From: an uncultured Eggerthellaceae bacterium
GTDB taxonomy: Bacteria; Actinomycetota; Coriobacteriia; Coriobacteriales; Eggerthellaceae
Assembly (NCBI GenBank): GCA_944321455.1
Contig: CALULI010000006.1
Coordinates: 62,001-126,000 of the forward strand
DNA: 64,000 nucleotides
Direction of reading: 5' to 3'
Shown piece by piece: positions 1-7,595 of the stretch; position 1 is the stretch's first letter; the number at the start of each line of letters is the position of its first letter. A program made the position numbers and the translations under genes. The notes below the pieces were generated by a model. The model worked only from the letters and a program-made list of their open reading frames with translations. It searched no databases and was not told where the DNA came from.

Positions 1-2
1 AT

Positions 3-464
3 GGCTATATGGCATCCATCGCGGAAGCAACCTTTGCAGCAGGCCTCTTGGTAGGATCAACAGTTTTAATGACCTTGGGTATTGGCAAAAAACTTACTCG
101 GTTGATTGCCATTGCCTGTATTTCATTTGGTATTTTGTGCGCGGTATCGGGCTTGATTTCACCAAGCTTGTTCTGGCTGTTCGCCGTTCTCTGTGCAGGC
201 ATGGGCCTTGTTTCCGCTTGGTTCAGCGGACCAATGATGACCCTGATCCAGCGCAACACATCCGAAGAAACCATGGGGCGCGTCATAGGATTAGTTAATA
301 CGGGTACCGCACTTGCAGGCCCGCTTGGCATTGCCGCAGGTGGCATTTTTGCCGAATTCATGGGCGTCGCGCCTTTTTTTGTTATCGATGGCATCCTGTG
401 TGCCTTCATTGGCATACTCATGGCAAGCTTCAAAAGCGTACGCAAGCTTGATTCGACAGACTAG
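3..464 (+). CDS. MFS transporter, C-terminal part (cut by window edge)
   Basis: The reading frame is open at the left edge, so only about the last 153 residues are visible and the true start lies upstream. What is seen is a string of hydrophobic helices ending in a short basic tail. A segment with M-T-L-I-Q-R-N-T-S-E-E-T-M-G-R-V resembles the cytoplasmic loop between late helices of MFS drug exporters of the macrolide-efflux type (MefA/MFS_3 style), and a glycine-rich helix follows. The role is probably proton-driven export of a small hydrophobic compound, but the substrate cannot be told. It converges with the UvrA-like gene on the other strand, with a 32-base gap and no clear terminator. 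Confidence 0.75.
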   Translation, partial: GYMASIAEATFAAGLLVGSTVLMTLGIGKKLTRLIAIACISFGILCAVSGLISPSLFWLFAVLCAGMGLVSAWFSGPMMTLIQRNTSEETMGRVIGLVNTGTALAGPLGIAAGGIFAEFMGVAPFFVIDGILCAFIGILMASFKSVRKLDSTD

Positions 465-496
465 CCAGAGCAAACCAACCAGGCTAATCAGACTAA

Positions 497-3139
497 CTAG
501 AGCACTTCCTTGAGGAATTTACCGGTGATGCTTTGCTTACACGCGCAAACTTCCTCTGGCGTTCCCGCGCACACAACCGTACCGCCCGACTCTCCGCCAC
601 CAGGACCCATATCAATAAGGTAGTCAGCATTAGCAATAACATCTAAATCATGCTCAATCACAACCACCGTGGCTCCGTTGTCAATCAAGCGCTGAAGAAC
701 GCCCAACAGGACTTCAACGTCAAGCGGATGCAAGCCAATAGTGGGTTCATCAAACACAAAAAGTGATGTGCTCTGAGAACGGTTAAGTTCGCTTGCCAAC
801 TTCAGGCGCTGGGCTTCCCCTCCTGACAGCGCAGGTGTTGCTTCGCCAAGCGTCAAATATCCCAGACCTAAATCATGCAGCACCTGCAACTTGGAAACCA
901 CGCGCTTCAAACCGCGTGTTGCCCTAAGCGCTTCATCAACCGTAAGCGAAAGAATCTCTGGAAGTGAATAGGCATTGAGGCTTTCAGCTTGATCATCCCC
1001 TTCAACAAAGCGCCTGATTGCATACGCATCCTGACCGTAGCGCGAACCCTGACAGTCAGGGCACGGAATATCAACATCGGGCAGAAATTGCACATCAAGA
1101 GAAATCTGTCCTGTTCCATCACAGGTTGGACAGCGAAGAGACCCTGTGTTGTATGAAAACGCGCCCGCCTTCAAACCCTTCGCCTTAGCTTCATCAAGCG
1201 CCGCAAAGGCTTTGCGCAGATCGTCCAGCACTCCTGAATATGTCGCGACCGTAGAGCGAACATTGGTACCAATAGGATTAGCATCAATCAGATTTGCGCG
1301 CTCAATACCATTGGCATGAATTTCGCGCACGTGATCGGGGAACGGCCGCGCTACAGAAGGGACTTTGGCAGCCAGAGCGCCTTTCTTGCCAGCAGCACTG
1401 CTAGCAGTTTTTTCTGCCGTGTGATTGCTGGCAGTTTTGCCTGCCGTGTGGGCTGCGTTTTCTGCAAGCACCTTAAGAGCAGGAATTAAGCTTTCCAGCA
1501 CCAGCGTGGTCTTGCCTGATCCAGAAACACCGGTAACCACCGTCAGCTTACCTTTCGGGATATGCACCTCCAGCGGCTTTACGGTGTGAATAGCATCCGT
1601 GTGAAGATATATCTCGCCTTCACCAAACAGATGATCCTTTGTAGCTCTATCACGTACGCGAATCTGTGCCTTGCCAGAAATGAAGGGCGCCGTACATGAA
1701 CGTGGATTTTCCAGCACCTCATCAAGCGATCCCTGCGCCACCACTTCGCCACCCTGCGCACCAGAGCGCGGACCCATTTCTATCAGGTGATCCACATGGC
1801 GAAGCACCTGTACGTCATGATCCACCACCACAACTGAATTGCCGTCGCTGAGCAGATCATCCATCACGCCCAGCAAGCCAACCACGTTGGATGGATGCAA
1901 GCCAATGGAAGGTTCATCCAGCACGTACAACACGCCCGTCGTACGATTGCGCACCGCGCGCGCAAGCTGAACGCGCTGACGCTCACCTGTGGACAGCGTT
2001 GAACTTGCACGGTCAAGCGTAAGGTAACCCAGCCCCAATTGCTGCAAGCGCTCAATAGGCTCAACCATTTCACCCACGATGGTCTGCGCCATCGCGCGAA
2101 CCACTTCAGGGCACTTTTCAGGAACCGCTTGAACCCACGCGCTCAGTTCATCCAGCGAAAACGTACACACATCAGCAAGAGACAGGCCATCAATTAATAC
2201 CGAACGAACACTCTTCGAAAAACGCGTACCACCGCAATCAGGACACGTATCTTCAATAAGGAATTTCGCCACACGAGCAAGACCTTTTTCATCATGAACT
2301 TTTGCTAGCGCATTTTCTACCGTATAGATTGCGTTGTAGTACGTGAAGTCCATTTCCGCAAAGGTATCGCCCTTTTTCGCCTTGTAAAGAATGTGCTTCT
2401 TTTCGGCAGGACCATGAAAGACAATGTCGCGCTCCTCAGGAGTGAGCTCCAAAAACGGCACGTTGGTGCGCACGCCCATAGCGCCGCACACCTGCTTCAT
2501 CAGATCCCACATCAAGTTGCCCCACGGAAGCACCGCGCCTTCATCAATAGAAAGCGACTCATCAGGCACAAGCGCTGCTTCGTTAACCTTGCGAACAATA
2601 CCTGTGCCACCGCAGGTTTCGCACGCGCCCGCACTGTTGAACGCCATGTCTTCTGCGCCCTTGCCGTAGAATTCAACGCCGCATTCAGGGCAAACAAAAG
2701 GCTGCTCAAGCGCTACGTTCATTCCAGGCGGCACATGGTGCCCGTTAGGACAACAGTGGCTACCTACGCGCGAAAACAAAAGGCGCAGTATATTAAGCAA
2801 CTCAGAGGAGGTGCCAAACGTAGAATGCACGCCAGGAACGCCAGGACGCTGGCGCAAAGCAAGAGCGGCAGGCACGTGAAGCACTTCGTCTACATGAGAG
2901 CGTCCGCTTTGCGAAATGCGGCGGCGCGTGTAGGTTGAAAGCGCATCAAGATAGCGCCGCGATCCTTCGGCATACAGCGTTCCCAACGCAAGCGAACTTT
3001 TGCCTGATCCCGAAACGCCCGCAATGCCCACCAGCGTATGGAGCGGAACATCGACCGAAACGTTTTTCAGGTTATGAGCACGCGCTCCACGAACTTCAAT
3101 ATAATGAGGCTCAGAAAAGGCTTTTTTCTTGTGTGACAT
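497..3139 (-). CDS. UvrA-like ABC ATPase, class II (no UvrB-binding domain)
   Basis: This is an 880-residue twin-ATPase protein of the excinuclease UvrA family. Walker A GVSGSGKSS is near residue 41 and a second (GVSGSGKTT) near 535. ABC signatures are STGERQRVQ near 385 and LSGGEAQR near 773. Zinc-finger CxxC pairs are seen (CPECG, CETCGGTG, CPDCGGTR, CPTCDGTG, CPDCQG). Canonical UvrA (about 940 residues) carries a UvrB-binding domain of roughly 115 residues after the first ATP site. Here only about 45 residues separate the ILRLLFSRVG segment from FNSAGACETCGG, so that domain is missing. That is the UvrA2/DrrC type, linked in the family to drug resistance or DNA-damage tolerance and not to standard repair. 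A low-complexity Ala/Thr/Lys insert follows the second Walker A. The RBS is weak; the start is ATG. Confidence 0.9.
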   Translation of the reverse strand: MSHKKKAFSEPHYIEVRGARAHNLKNVSVDVPLHTLVGIAGVSGSGKSSLALGTLYAEGSRRYLDALSTYTRRRISQSGRSHVDEVLHVPAALALRQRPGVPGVHSTFGTSSELLNILRLLFSRVGSHCCPNGHHVPPGMNVALEQPFVCPECGVEFYGKGAEDMAFNSAGACETCGGTGIVRKVNEAALVPDESLSIDEGAVLPWGNLMWDLMKQVCGAMGVRTNVPFLELTPEERDIVFHGPAEKKHILYKAKKGDTFAEMDFTYYNAIYTVENALAKVHDEKGLARVAKFLIEDTCPDCGGTRFSKSVRSVLIDGLSLADVCTFSLDELSAWVQAVPEKCPEVVRAMAQTIVGEMVEPIERLQQLGLGYLTLDRASSTLSTGERQRVQLARAVRNRTTGVLYVLDEPSIGLHPSNVVGLLGVMDDLLSDGNSVVVVDHDVQVLRHVDHLIEMGPRSGAQGGEVVAQGSLDEVLENPRSCTAPFISGKAQIRVRDRATKDHLFGEGEIYLHTDAIHTVKPLEVHIPKGKLTVVTGVSGSGKTTLVLESLIPALKVLAENAAHTAGKTASNHTAEKTASSAAGKKGALAAKVPSVARPFPDHVREIHANGIERANLIDANPIGTNVRSTVATYSGVLDDLRKAFAALDEAKAKGLKAGAFSYNTGSLRCPTCDGTGQISLDVQFLPDVDIPCPDCQGSRYGQDAYAIRRFVEGDDQAESLNAYSLPEILSLTVDEALRATRGLKRVVSKLQVLHDLGLGYLTLGEATPALSGGEAQRLKLASELNRSQSTSLFVFDEPTIGLHPLDVEVLLGVLQRLIDNGATVVVIEHDLDVIANADYLIDMGPGGGESGGTVVCAGTPEEVCACKQSITGKFLKEVL
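1400..1453. repeat. 27-base imperfect tandem repeat inside the UvrA-like gene
   Basis: Two adjacent 27-base copies (1400-1426 and 1427-1453) differ at a few bases. They are in frame and encode two nine-residue units, HTAGKTASN and HTAEKTASS, in the Ala/Thr/Lys insert after the second Walker A. The insert probably forms a flexible surface loop that can vary in length between strains. Confidence 0.7.
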
Positions 3140-3172
3140 GCCTTAACCCCTTACTCATAAAAGGACATCACT

Positions 3173-3538
3173 GTGCCCAAACTGGTCATTACATACCTAC
3201 TTGTCCAAGCGTTTTCGCTCGTTGCGTTTTGGGCCGTTTTAGATAGCGCTCATGCACTAGGATATACCATCCTGTTTATTGGAATTATCCAGCCTCTAAC
3301 TATTTTGGTTCTGTCATTTCTCATAACCAAAAAGAACTATCCAGGCAACTTGTACTGGTTAGCTGCTCCTGTTTTTGGATTAGGTTTTATGCTTCTGCCT
3401 TACTGCACCTTCGATTTGGCAAACATGTTAACAACAAGCAGCTTTTTAGCCCCTTCATGGATCATGTTTCTTGTTGGCGCTCTTCTTTCTGCTATCGGAC
3501 TTCTTGCTGGAACATTTTTGCGCGCCAAGAATGCCTAG
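3173..3538 (+). CDS. small four-helix membrane protein, unknown function
   Basis: This 121-residue protein is almost entirely hydrophobic, with four predicted membrane helices (about residues 3-25, 31-50, 58-80 and 92-115) and a short basic C-terminus (FLRAKNA). The start is GTG, placed eight bases after AAAGGA. I do not recognise the family; short four-helix proteins of this kind occur in many Gram-positive genomes as uncharacterised membrane proteins. It is divergent from the UvrA-like gene with a 33-base gap, so their promoters must overlap and they may be co-controlled. No catalytic residues or binding motifs are visible. Confidence 0.7.
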   Translation: MPKLVITYLLVQAFSLVAFWAVLDSAHALGYTILFIGIIQPLTILVLSFLITKKNYPGNLYWLAAPVFGLGFMLLPYCTFDLANMLTTSSFLAPSWIMFLVGALLSAIGLLAGTFLRAKNA

Positions 3539-3559
3539 CCATGTTTTCAAGCATGGCTT
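3536..3559. terminator. short hairpin between convergent genes
   Basis: Arms AGCCATG (3537-3543) and CATGGCT (3552-3558) pair around an eight-base loop at the junction of two convergent genes. The stem is short and has no proper T-tract, so it is only a possible bidirectional terminator. Confidence 0.35.
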
Positions 3560-3878
3560 AGCGATGAATGCGACCGAAATACCACGGTGCATGATACGGC
3601 AACGCTTCCACAAACCACCTGTTGGTAACATCCTGCCCGCTTACGTCTTGCTCTAAATATAGATGCGTTTTGCGGCGCCCAATTTGCACGGTATAGCGTA
3701 ATGTTCGCACCCCTTCACCAGGAAATGAATTGGCAATAGGATCCCCTAGCACACATTCAATCTGAAACGTGCGCCCATCAGGCCAGCACACGGAAAGAGG
3801 TACTACGGTCCCATCATCACGCCAACGCGCAATCACATCCACATAACGACGCGTAGTATGTGAATCAGGCAATGGCAT
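3558..3878 (-). CDS. hypothetical protein, divergent from the SOS polymerase
   Basis: This 106-residue soluble protein is rich in Arg, Trp and Tyr and has no signal peptide or membrane segment. It contains PLSVCWPDGRTFQIECVLG and a C-terminal WFVEALPYHAPWYFGRIHR stretch, suggesting a small beta-rich fold. A strong AAGGAGG lies 14 bases before the ATG, longer than ideal, but no other in-frame start exists between them. It is divergent from the Y-family polymerase, and the LexA-type box lies 47 bases upstream of its start, so it may belong to the same DNA-damage response. The function is unknown; small proteins of similar size are often found beside UvrX-type polymerases, which is the only hint. 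Confidence 0.65.
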   Translation of the reverse strand: MPLPDSHTTRRYVDVIARWRDDGTVVPLSVCWPDGRTFQIECVLGDPIANSFPGEGVRTLRYTVQIGRRKTHLYLEQDVSGQDVTNRWFVEALPYHAPWYFGRIHR

Positions 3879-3924
3879 AGTGGTTTTACGATCCTCCTTA
3901 CTTGCGCTATACTTTTCCTATACT

Positions 3925-3938
3925 AGAACAAATGTTCG
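3925..3938. promoter_or_regulatory. LexA/DinR-type SOS box
   Basis: AGAACAAATGTTCG contains the perfect GAAC-N4-GTTC palindrome (3926-3937) that is the core of the Gram-positive SOS box (consensus CGAACNNNNGTTCG). It lies 93 bases before the Y-family polymerase start and 47 before the divergent small gene. The position and target gene type both fit LexA repression. Confidence 0.8.
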
Positions 3939-4030
3939 TTATTTGAAAGCGAACAAAGCATGGAAATGTCGCGCACGCACCAGAAAATTAAACGGATTAA
4001 GGAAGCACTCATCAAGAAAGGAGCAGGCAC

Positions 4031-5416
4031 GTGACAGGCGCATCAAACACAGAAAAATGCTACCTCTGCATAGACCTGAAGTCGTTTTATGCCAGCGTCG
4101 AATGTGCCGACAACGGCTGGGATCCTTTCACCACCAAGCTGGTTGTAGCAGATCCTGAACGCAGCCAGACCACCATCTGCCTTGCCGTGTCTCCTGCCTT
4201 GAAAGCGCTGGGCGTACCAGGGCGTTGCCGCGTGTTCGAAATCCCTAAAGGTATTGACTATCACATGGCGCGTCCGCGCATGAAGCGCTACATGGAAGTA
4301 TCCACGCACATTTATTCGCTCTATTTGCGCTACGTCAGCCCGCAGGACATTCATGTCTATTCTATTGACGAATGTTTTATTGACGCCACGCCTTATCTGT
4401 CGCTTTATCACATGGATGCCGTCACCTTCGCCAAAACGCTTACTCAAACCGTTTTTGATGACACGGGCATTTGCGCCACAGTAGGCATTGGCCCCAATCT
4501 GTTTTTAGCGAAAGTGGCGCTTGATATTACTGCCAAACACACGCATGACGGCATTGGGATTTTGGACGAAACAAGCTTTAAAAAGCAGCTGTGGTTCCAT
4601 CGGCCTATTACTGATATTTGGAACATTGGCGCAGGCATTGCACGCCGCCTGGAAAAATATGGCGTTTACGATCTAGCGGGCGTTTGCGCCATGGACGAAC
4701 AAACGCTCTACAAGGAATTTGGTGTTAATGCCGAATTTTTGATTGACCATGCTTGGGGCCAAGAGCCTTGCACTATCGAACAAATTCACAACTACGTACC
4801 CGAAGGCCATTCACTTATGAATGGTCAGGTGCTCCCTTGTGACTACACCCTGGAAGAAACGCGCATGGTTATGCATGAAATGGTGGATGCCAGCGTGCTC
4901 GAGCTGGTTCAAAAAGGCCTGGTAGCGGAAAGTATTTCGTTGTCTATTGGCTATGCGCGCCCCAAAGGAAGCTTTGATCCCGAAGGCTCGCTCAACGCAG
5001 GCTTGCCGTCCCACACAGACTTGCCGCATGGTGTTGGTTCACCACATGGCGCAGGTACTGCCCGCGGACATCGTCGCTTTTACGCCCACACGGGCGGCAC
5101 GCGCAAGATTGGACGTTTGACTAATTCGGCACGCGTTTTGAAGCGCTGCTTTGAGGATCTTTTTGACGAAACCACCAGCGATGCCTTGCTTATTCGCCGC
5201 ATCAGTATTGGCTTTGGTGGCCTGCTGCCTGAAAAATATGCCACTGCCACGCTGTTTGATGACACAGATGCAGAAGACAAAGAACGTCGTCGCCAAAAGG
5301 CCATCATTGCTGTGCGCGAAAAATTCGGAAAAAATGCCATGCTTAAAGGTACGAGCCTCCAAGAAAAAGCTACCGCGCGCGAGCGGAATAACCAGATTGG
5401 AGGGCATCGTGCCTAA
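4031..5416 (+). CDS. Y-family DNA polymerase (UvrX/DinB-like translesion polymerase)
   Basis: This 461-residue protein belongs to the ImpB/MucB/SamB family of error-prone polymerases. The N-terminal motif CIDLKSFYASVE (residues 13-24) supplies the first metal-binding Asp, and YSIDECF (about 111-117) carries the catalytic Asp-Glu pair. A helix-hairpin-helix-like segment (WNIGAGIARRLEKYGV) and a C-terminal little-finger domain follow. It should copy past damaged bases during the SOS response. The GTG start has AAAGGAG seven bases upstream. It is preceded by a perfect SOS box and its end overlaps a YolD-like gene by eight bases, the arrangement known for Bacillus UvrX/YqjW with YolD-family partners. 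The length is typical (about 410-460). Confidence 0.93.
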   Translation: MTGASNTEKCYLCIDLKSFYASVECADNGWDPFTTKLVVADPERSQTTICLAVSPALKALGVPGRCRVFEIPKGIDYHMARPRMKRYMEVSTHIYSLYLRYVSPQDIHVYSIDECFIDATPYLSLYHMDAVTFAKTLTQTVFDDTGICATVGIGPNLFLAKVALDITAKHTHDGIGILDETSFKKQLWFHRPITDIWNIGAGIARRLEKYGVYDLAGVCAMDEQTLYKEFGVNAEFLIDHAWGQEPCTIEQIHNYVPEGHSLMNGQVLPCDYTLEETRMVMHEMVDASVLELVQKGLVAESISLSIGYARPKGSFDPEGSLNAGLPSHTDLPHGVGSPHGAGTARGHRRFYAHTGGTRKIGRLTNSARVLKRCFEDLFDETTSDALLIRRISIGFGGLLPEKYATATLFDDTDAEDKERRRQKAIIAVREKFGKNAMLKGTSLQEKATARERNNQIGGHRA

Positions 5417-5651
5417 GAAAGATTCCACAACAGAGGCTATTCCCGAGACAGTAAAACAAGATCTGCTCTCTGTGGCTGACCCCCAAGAAAAGGATTATCG
5501 AGCCAACATTCTTGCCGCCATTGAACGCAACACAAAAAACAATGGCCCCCATAAAGCACAGCCTCACGATAGTCGCGCGCGACAATTCATGCCCTTTGCT
5601 GCCCTAAAGGGTTATGCCGATATGGTTCAGCAAGAAGAAAGCAAGCGCTAA
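5409..5651 (+). CDS. YolD-like protein, partner of the Y-family polymerase
   Basis: This 80-residue protein starts at a GTG overlapping the last codons of the polymerase gene, with GGAGG six bases upstream, so the two are translationally coupled. The key feature is SRARQFMPFAALKGYADM near residues 54-71, matching the conserved RAxQFxPFAALKG core of YolD-like proteins. That family sits beside UvrX-type polymerases in Firmicutes and has been proposed as a functional stand-in for UmuD. The first 50 residues are charged and probably unstructured. A longer in-frame extension upstream exists but overlaps the polymerase gene deeply and lacks an RBS. Confidence 0.85.
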   Translation: MPKKDSTTEAIPETVKQDLLSVADPQEKDYRANILAAIERNTKNNGPHKAQPHDSRARQFMPFAALKGYADMVQQEESKR

Positions 5652-5661
5652 ACCGTTCCCG

Positions 5662-6174
5662 CTAGCGATAGGTCACCGTATCTTCTAGCGGCTTGCGGCT
5701 GTCATGATTTGGAAGAGGACCAGCACCTTCTGCGGCATAACCTAAGTCAAGCAGCATTAAAACTTCTTCGTTTTCGGGCAGGGCCATCTTCTCTTTTACT
5801 TCAGCGGGATCAAAGAAGTTAATCCAGCAACTTTCCACTCCCACATCCTTTGCCGCAAGCATCAAGTGTGTTGCCACAATGCTAGCATCTTCAACGCCCG
5901 AATCGCGCTGACCGCCGGGGTACACAAAGACGTTATCCGCATTAAACGCCACCACTAAAACCGTAGGCGCCCCATAGCGGCAAGGAGTTACCTCATCAAT
6001 AAGAGCCAGCGCTTCTTCGCTTTGCATAACGTAGATATGCTGCTCCTGTAAATTCTTTGCGGTTGGAGCCAAGCGTCCCGCCTCTAAAATGCATTGGAGC
6101 TGTTCGTCGGTAATCTGAGTACCGTCATATTTTTTGCAGGAATAGCGTTCTTTAACAAGTTCTTTGAATTCCAT
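5662..6174 (-). CDS. nitroreductase family FMN oxidoreductase
   Basis: This 170-residue nitroreductase-fold protein opens with MEFKELVKERYSCKKYDGTQITDEQL, the FMN-binding RxSxxxY-type start of the family. The middle has LAPTAKNLQ and the C-terminal half GVESCWINFFDPAEV, then LLDLGYAAEG. Such enzymes reduce nitro groups or quinones with NAD(P)H. The chosen ATG has AAGGAG seven bases upstream; a GTG-type start six codons earlier lacks one. It is the last gene of a flavodoxin-tetR-nitroreductase operon (29 bases after tetR), so it is likely induced by the compound that releases TetR. The substrate is unknown. Confidence 0.88.
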   Translation of the reverse strand: MEFKELVKERYSCKKYDGTQITDEQLQCILEAGRLAPTAKNLQEQHIYVMQSEEALALIDEVTPCRYGAPTVLVVAFNADNVFVYPGGQRDSGVEDASIVATHLMLAAKDVGVESCWINFFDPAEVKEKMALPENEEVLMLLDLGYAAEGAGPLPNHDSRKPLEDTVTYR

Positions 6175-6203
6175 AGCTATGCTCCTTTTCAAACATACGA
6201 CAT

Positions 6204-6830
6204 TTAATCTACTTGCAGCAACTTCTCAACACACGCGCAGACAAGTGATTCGATAGTTATATCAGGTGGCTGAATACCTGCTTCTTTCATCGCAGCAAGC
6301 TGCTTTTCAGAATGAAAGACATAGGGATAAACGCCATGCAAGAAAGACAGAAAACAATAGATACACTGATCAATCTGTGCAGAATTCCATTCTGGTTTCT
6401 TGGAGGCTAAAAGCCCGCGTAAAGCCTGGAGAAGCCGAGCATATACCTGTTTAAATTCAACGAGGTTTTCAATACGACTATTGTGCTCCATATCGTAGAG
6501 ATTCATAGCCAAAAGTTTGAGCATCTGGGAGCGTTTGGCAAGGCTTGCTCCCAGCGCTTGAGCAATCTGTTTATTTGAAACGAGGTCTTCATCCCTGTCT
6601 AAGACAAGTAAATCTTGCATCCACAGCTCATGCTCGCGCTGAAGAAGAGCAAGAAGAATTTCTTCTTTGGACTGAAAGTAGTTATACACGTTAGCGCGAC
6701 CAAACGAAACTTTGCTCGCCACCTGAGTCATCGTAATATCGTGATAGCTTTCTGTAGCGTAGAGCGCCTCACACGCATCAATTATTTCAGTACGGCGAGC
6801 TTCACTTTCCTCTTTTGAAATACGTGGCAT
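6204..6830 (-). CDS. TetR-family transcriptional repressor
   Basis: This 208-residue protein has an N-terminal TetR helix-turn-helix (residues about 12-58: DITMTQVASKVSFGRANVYNYFQSKEEIL) and a helical ligand-binding domain behind it. It lies between a flavodoxin gene and a nitroreductase gene on the same strand, with gaps of 56 and 29 bases. Two identical-type palindromes (TGACA-N3-TGTCA) lie in the promoter of the flavodoxin gene that heads this operon, so self-repression is the simplest model. The inducer is probably an electrophile, quinone or nitro compound, judging by the two redox enzymes it travels with; this is inference. Confidence 0.92.
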   Translation of the reverse strand: MPRISKEESEARRTEIIDACEALYATESYHDITMTQVASKVSFGRANVYNYFQSKEEILLALLQREHELWMQDLLVLDRDEDLVSNKQIAQALGASLAKRSQMLKLLAMNLYDMEHNSRIENLVEFKQVYARLLQALRGLLASKKPEWNSAQIDQCIYCFLSFLHGVYPYVFHSEKQLAAMKEAGIQPPDITIESLVCACVEKLLQVD

Positions 6831-6886
6831 CTCTGCAGCCCTGATTCCTGTCGTTTATTCCATCGTTTTTGAACAGTCCTTGCCGT

Positions 6887-7366
6887 TTACAATCCCAAAT
6901 CTGCAGCCCATAAACGAAGAGCCTGAGCGCTTTGGTGCCCATTGAGCATTTTGCCTGGTTTCACGATTGAGCCTTTTGCAATTTCGCCCATACGTTGAGG
7001 AGCCTTGCCCAATCCGCTACCACCGCTCGTTGCAAACGGAACGATTGTTTTACCTTCAAAATTATACGCTTCTAAAAACGTATCGATAATACGTGGTTCC
7101 ACATACCACCAAATAGGAAAACCAACGAAAACGGTGTGATACTGTTCCATGTTTTCAACTTCATTGGAAATAACAGGACGACAGGCATCGTCGTTCATCT
7201 CCAAGGAACTGCGACTTGAAGCGTTGTTCCAGTTTAGGTCTGCCGAAGAATAAGGCTGCTCTGGTTGAATTTCGAAGAGATCAGCATCAAGGGCATCAGC
7301 TAAAGCCCGTGCTGCCTTTGCCGTAGTGCCCGAAGCAGAAAAATAAGCAACTAAGGTAGAGGCCAT
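6887..7366 (-). CDS. flavodoxin-like FMN protein
   Basis: This 159-residue flavodoxin-like protein begins VAYFSASGTTAKAARALADAL, whose SxSGTTxxxA loop binds the FMN phosphate. FVGFPIWWYVEPRIIDTFLEAY and PFATSGGSGLGKA form the isoalloxazine loops. This form (often annotated as flavodoxin or NAD(P)H-dependent FMN reductase) is common in anaerobes and serves electron transfer in stress or quinone reduction. ATG has AAAGGAG eight bases upstream. It is first in the tetR-regulated operon, with operators over its -35 box and in its leader. No iron-sulfur motif or transmembrane segment is present. Confidence 0.9.
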   Translation of the reverse strand: MASTLVAYFSASGTTAKAARALADALDADLFEIQPEQPYSSADLNWNNASSRSSLEMNDDACRPVISNEVENMEQYHTVFVGFPIWWYVEPRIIDTFLEAYNFEGKTIVPFATSGGSGLGKAPQRMGEIAKGSIVKPGKMLNGHQSAQALRLWAADLGL

Positions 7367-7385
7367 AGTGAGCTCCTTTCATTAA

Positions 7386-7444
7386 TGACACGTTGTCACT
7401 ATTAACTTGAGAGTCACTCTACCTCTATACTGACATAGTGTCAA
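7386..7444 (-). promoter_or_regulatory. promoter with two TetR-type operators
   Basis: Two perfect TGACA-N3-TGTCA palindromes occur at 7386-7398 and 7431-7443, 45 bases apart centre to centre. On the minus strand a -35 TTGACA (7444-7439) overlaps the upstream palindrome, followed after 17 bases by a -10-like TAGAGT (7421-7416). The second palindrome lies between the expected transcript start and the flavodoxin RBS. The likely binder is the TetR encoded two genes in. Confidence 0.75.
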
Positions 7445-7498
7445 TATAAAACTGAGCCAAGATGCATGAAGCGATTTGTAAAAGTGGTCTTTGAGACA

Positions 7499-7531
7499 AA
7501 AATAAGCCCCGTTTTGCACGGAGCTTATTTT
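7499..7531. terminator. rho-independent terminator after mscL
   Basis: Nine-base arms AAAATAAGC (7499-7507) and GCTTATTTT (7523-7531) extend inward with a CCG/CGG pair. T-rich ends on both strands suit termination of mscL read on the minus strand and shielding of the tetR operon promoter. Confidence 0.75.
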
Positions 7532-7595
7532 GATAGCGCGAAATATCTTTAACTATGCCGCATTCAGCGCAACACAAGCGCTGATTTGGAAGTAT

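Noticed and set aside
2393-2938. 181-residue frame antisense to the UvrA-like gene
   Set aside because: It mirrors conserved UvrA codons, has no RBS and encodes a Arg/His-rich sequence typical of a shadow frame.
5151-5651. A longer (166-residue) version of the YolD-like protein
   Set aside because: The extra part overlaps the polymerase gene deeply and reads as a shadow; the GTG at 5409 has a strong RBS and gives a normal YolD size.
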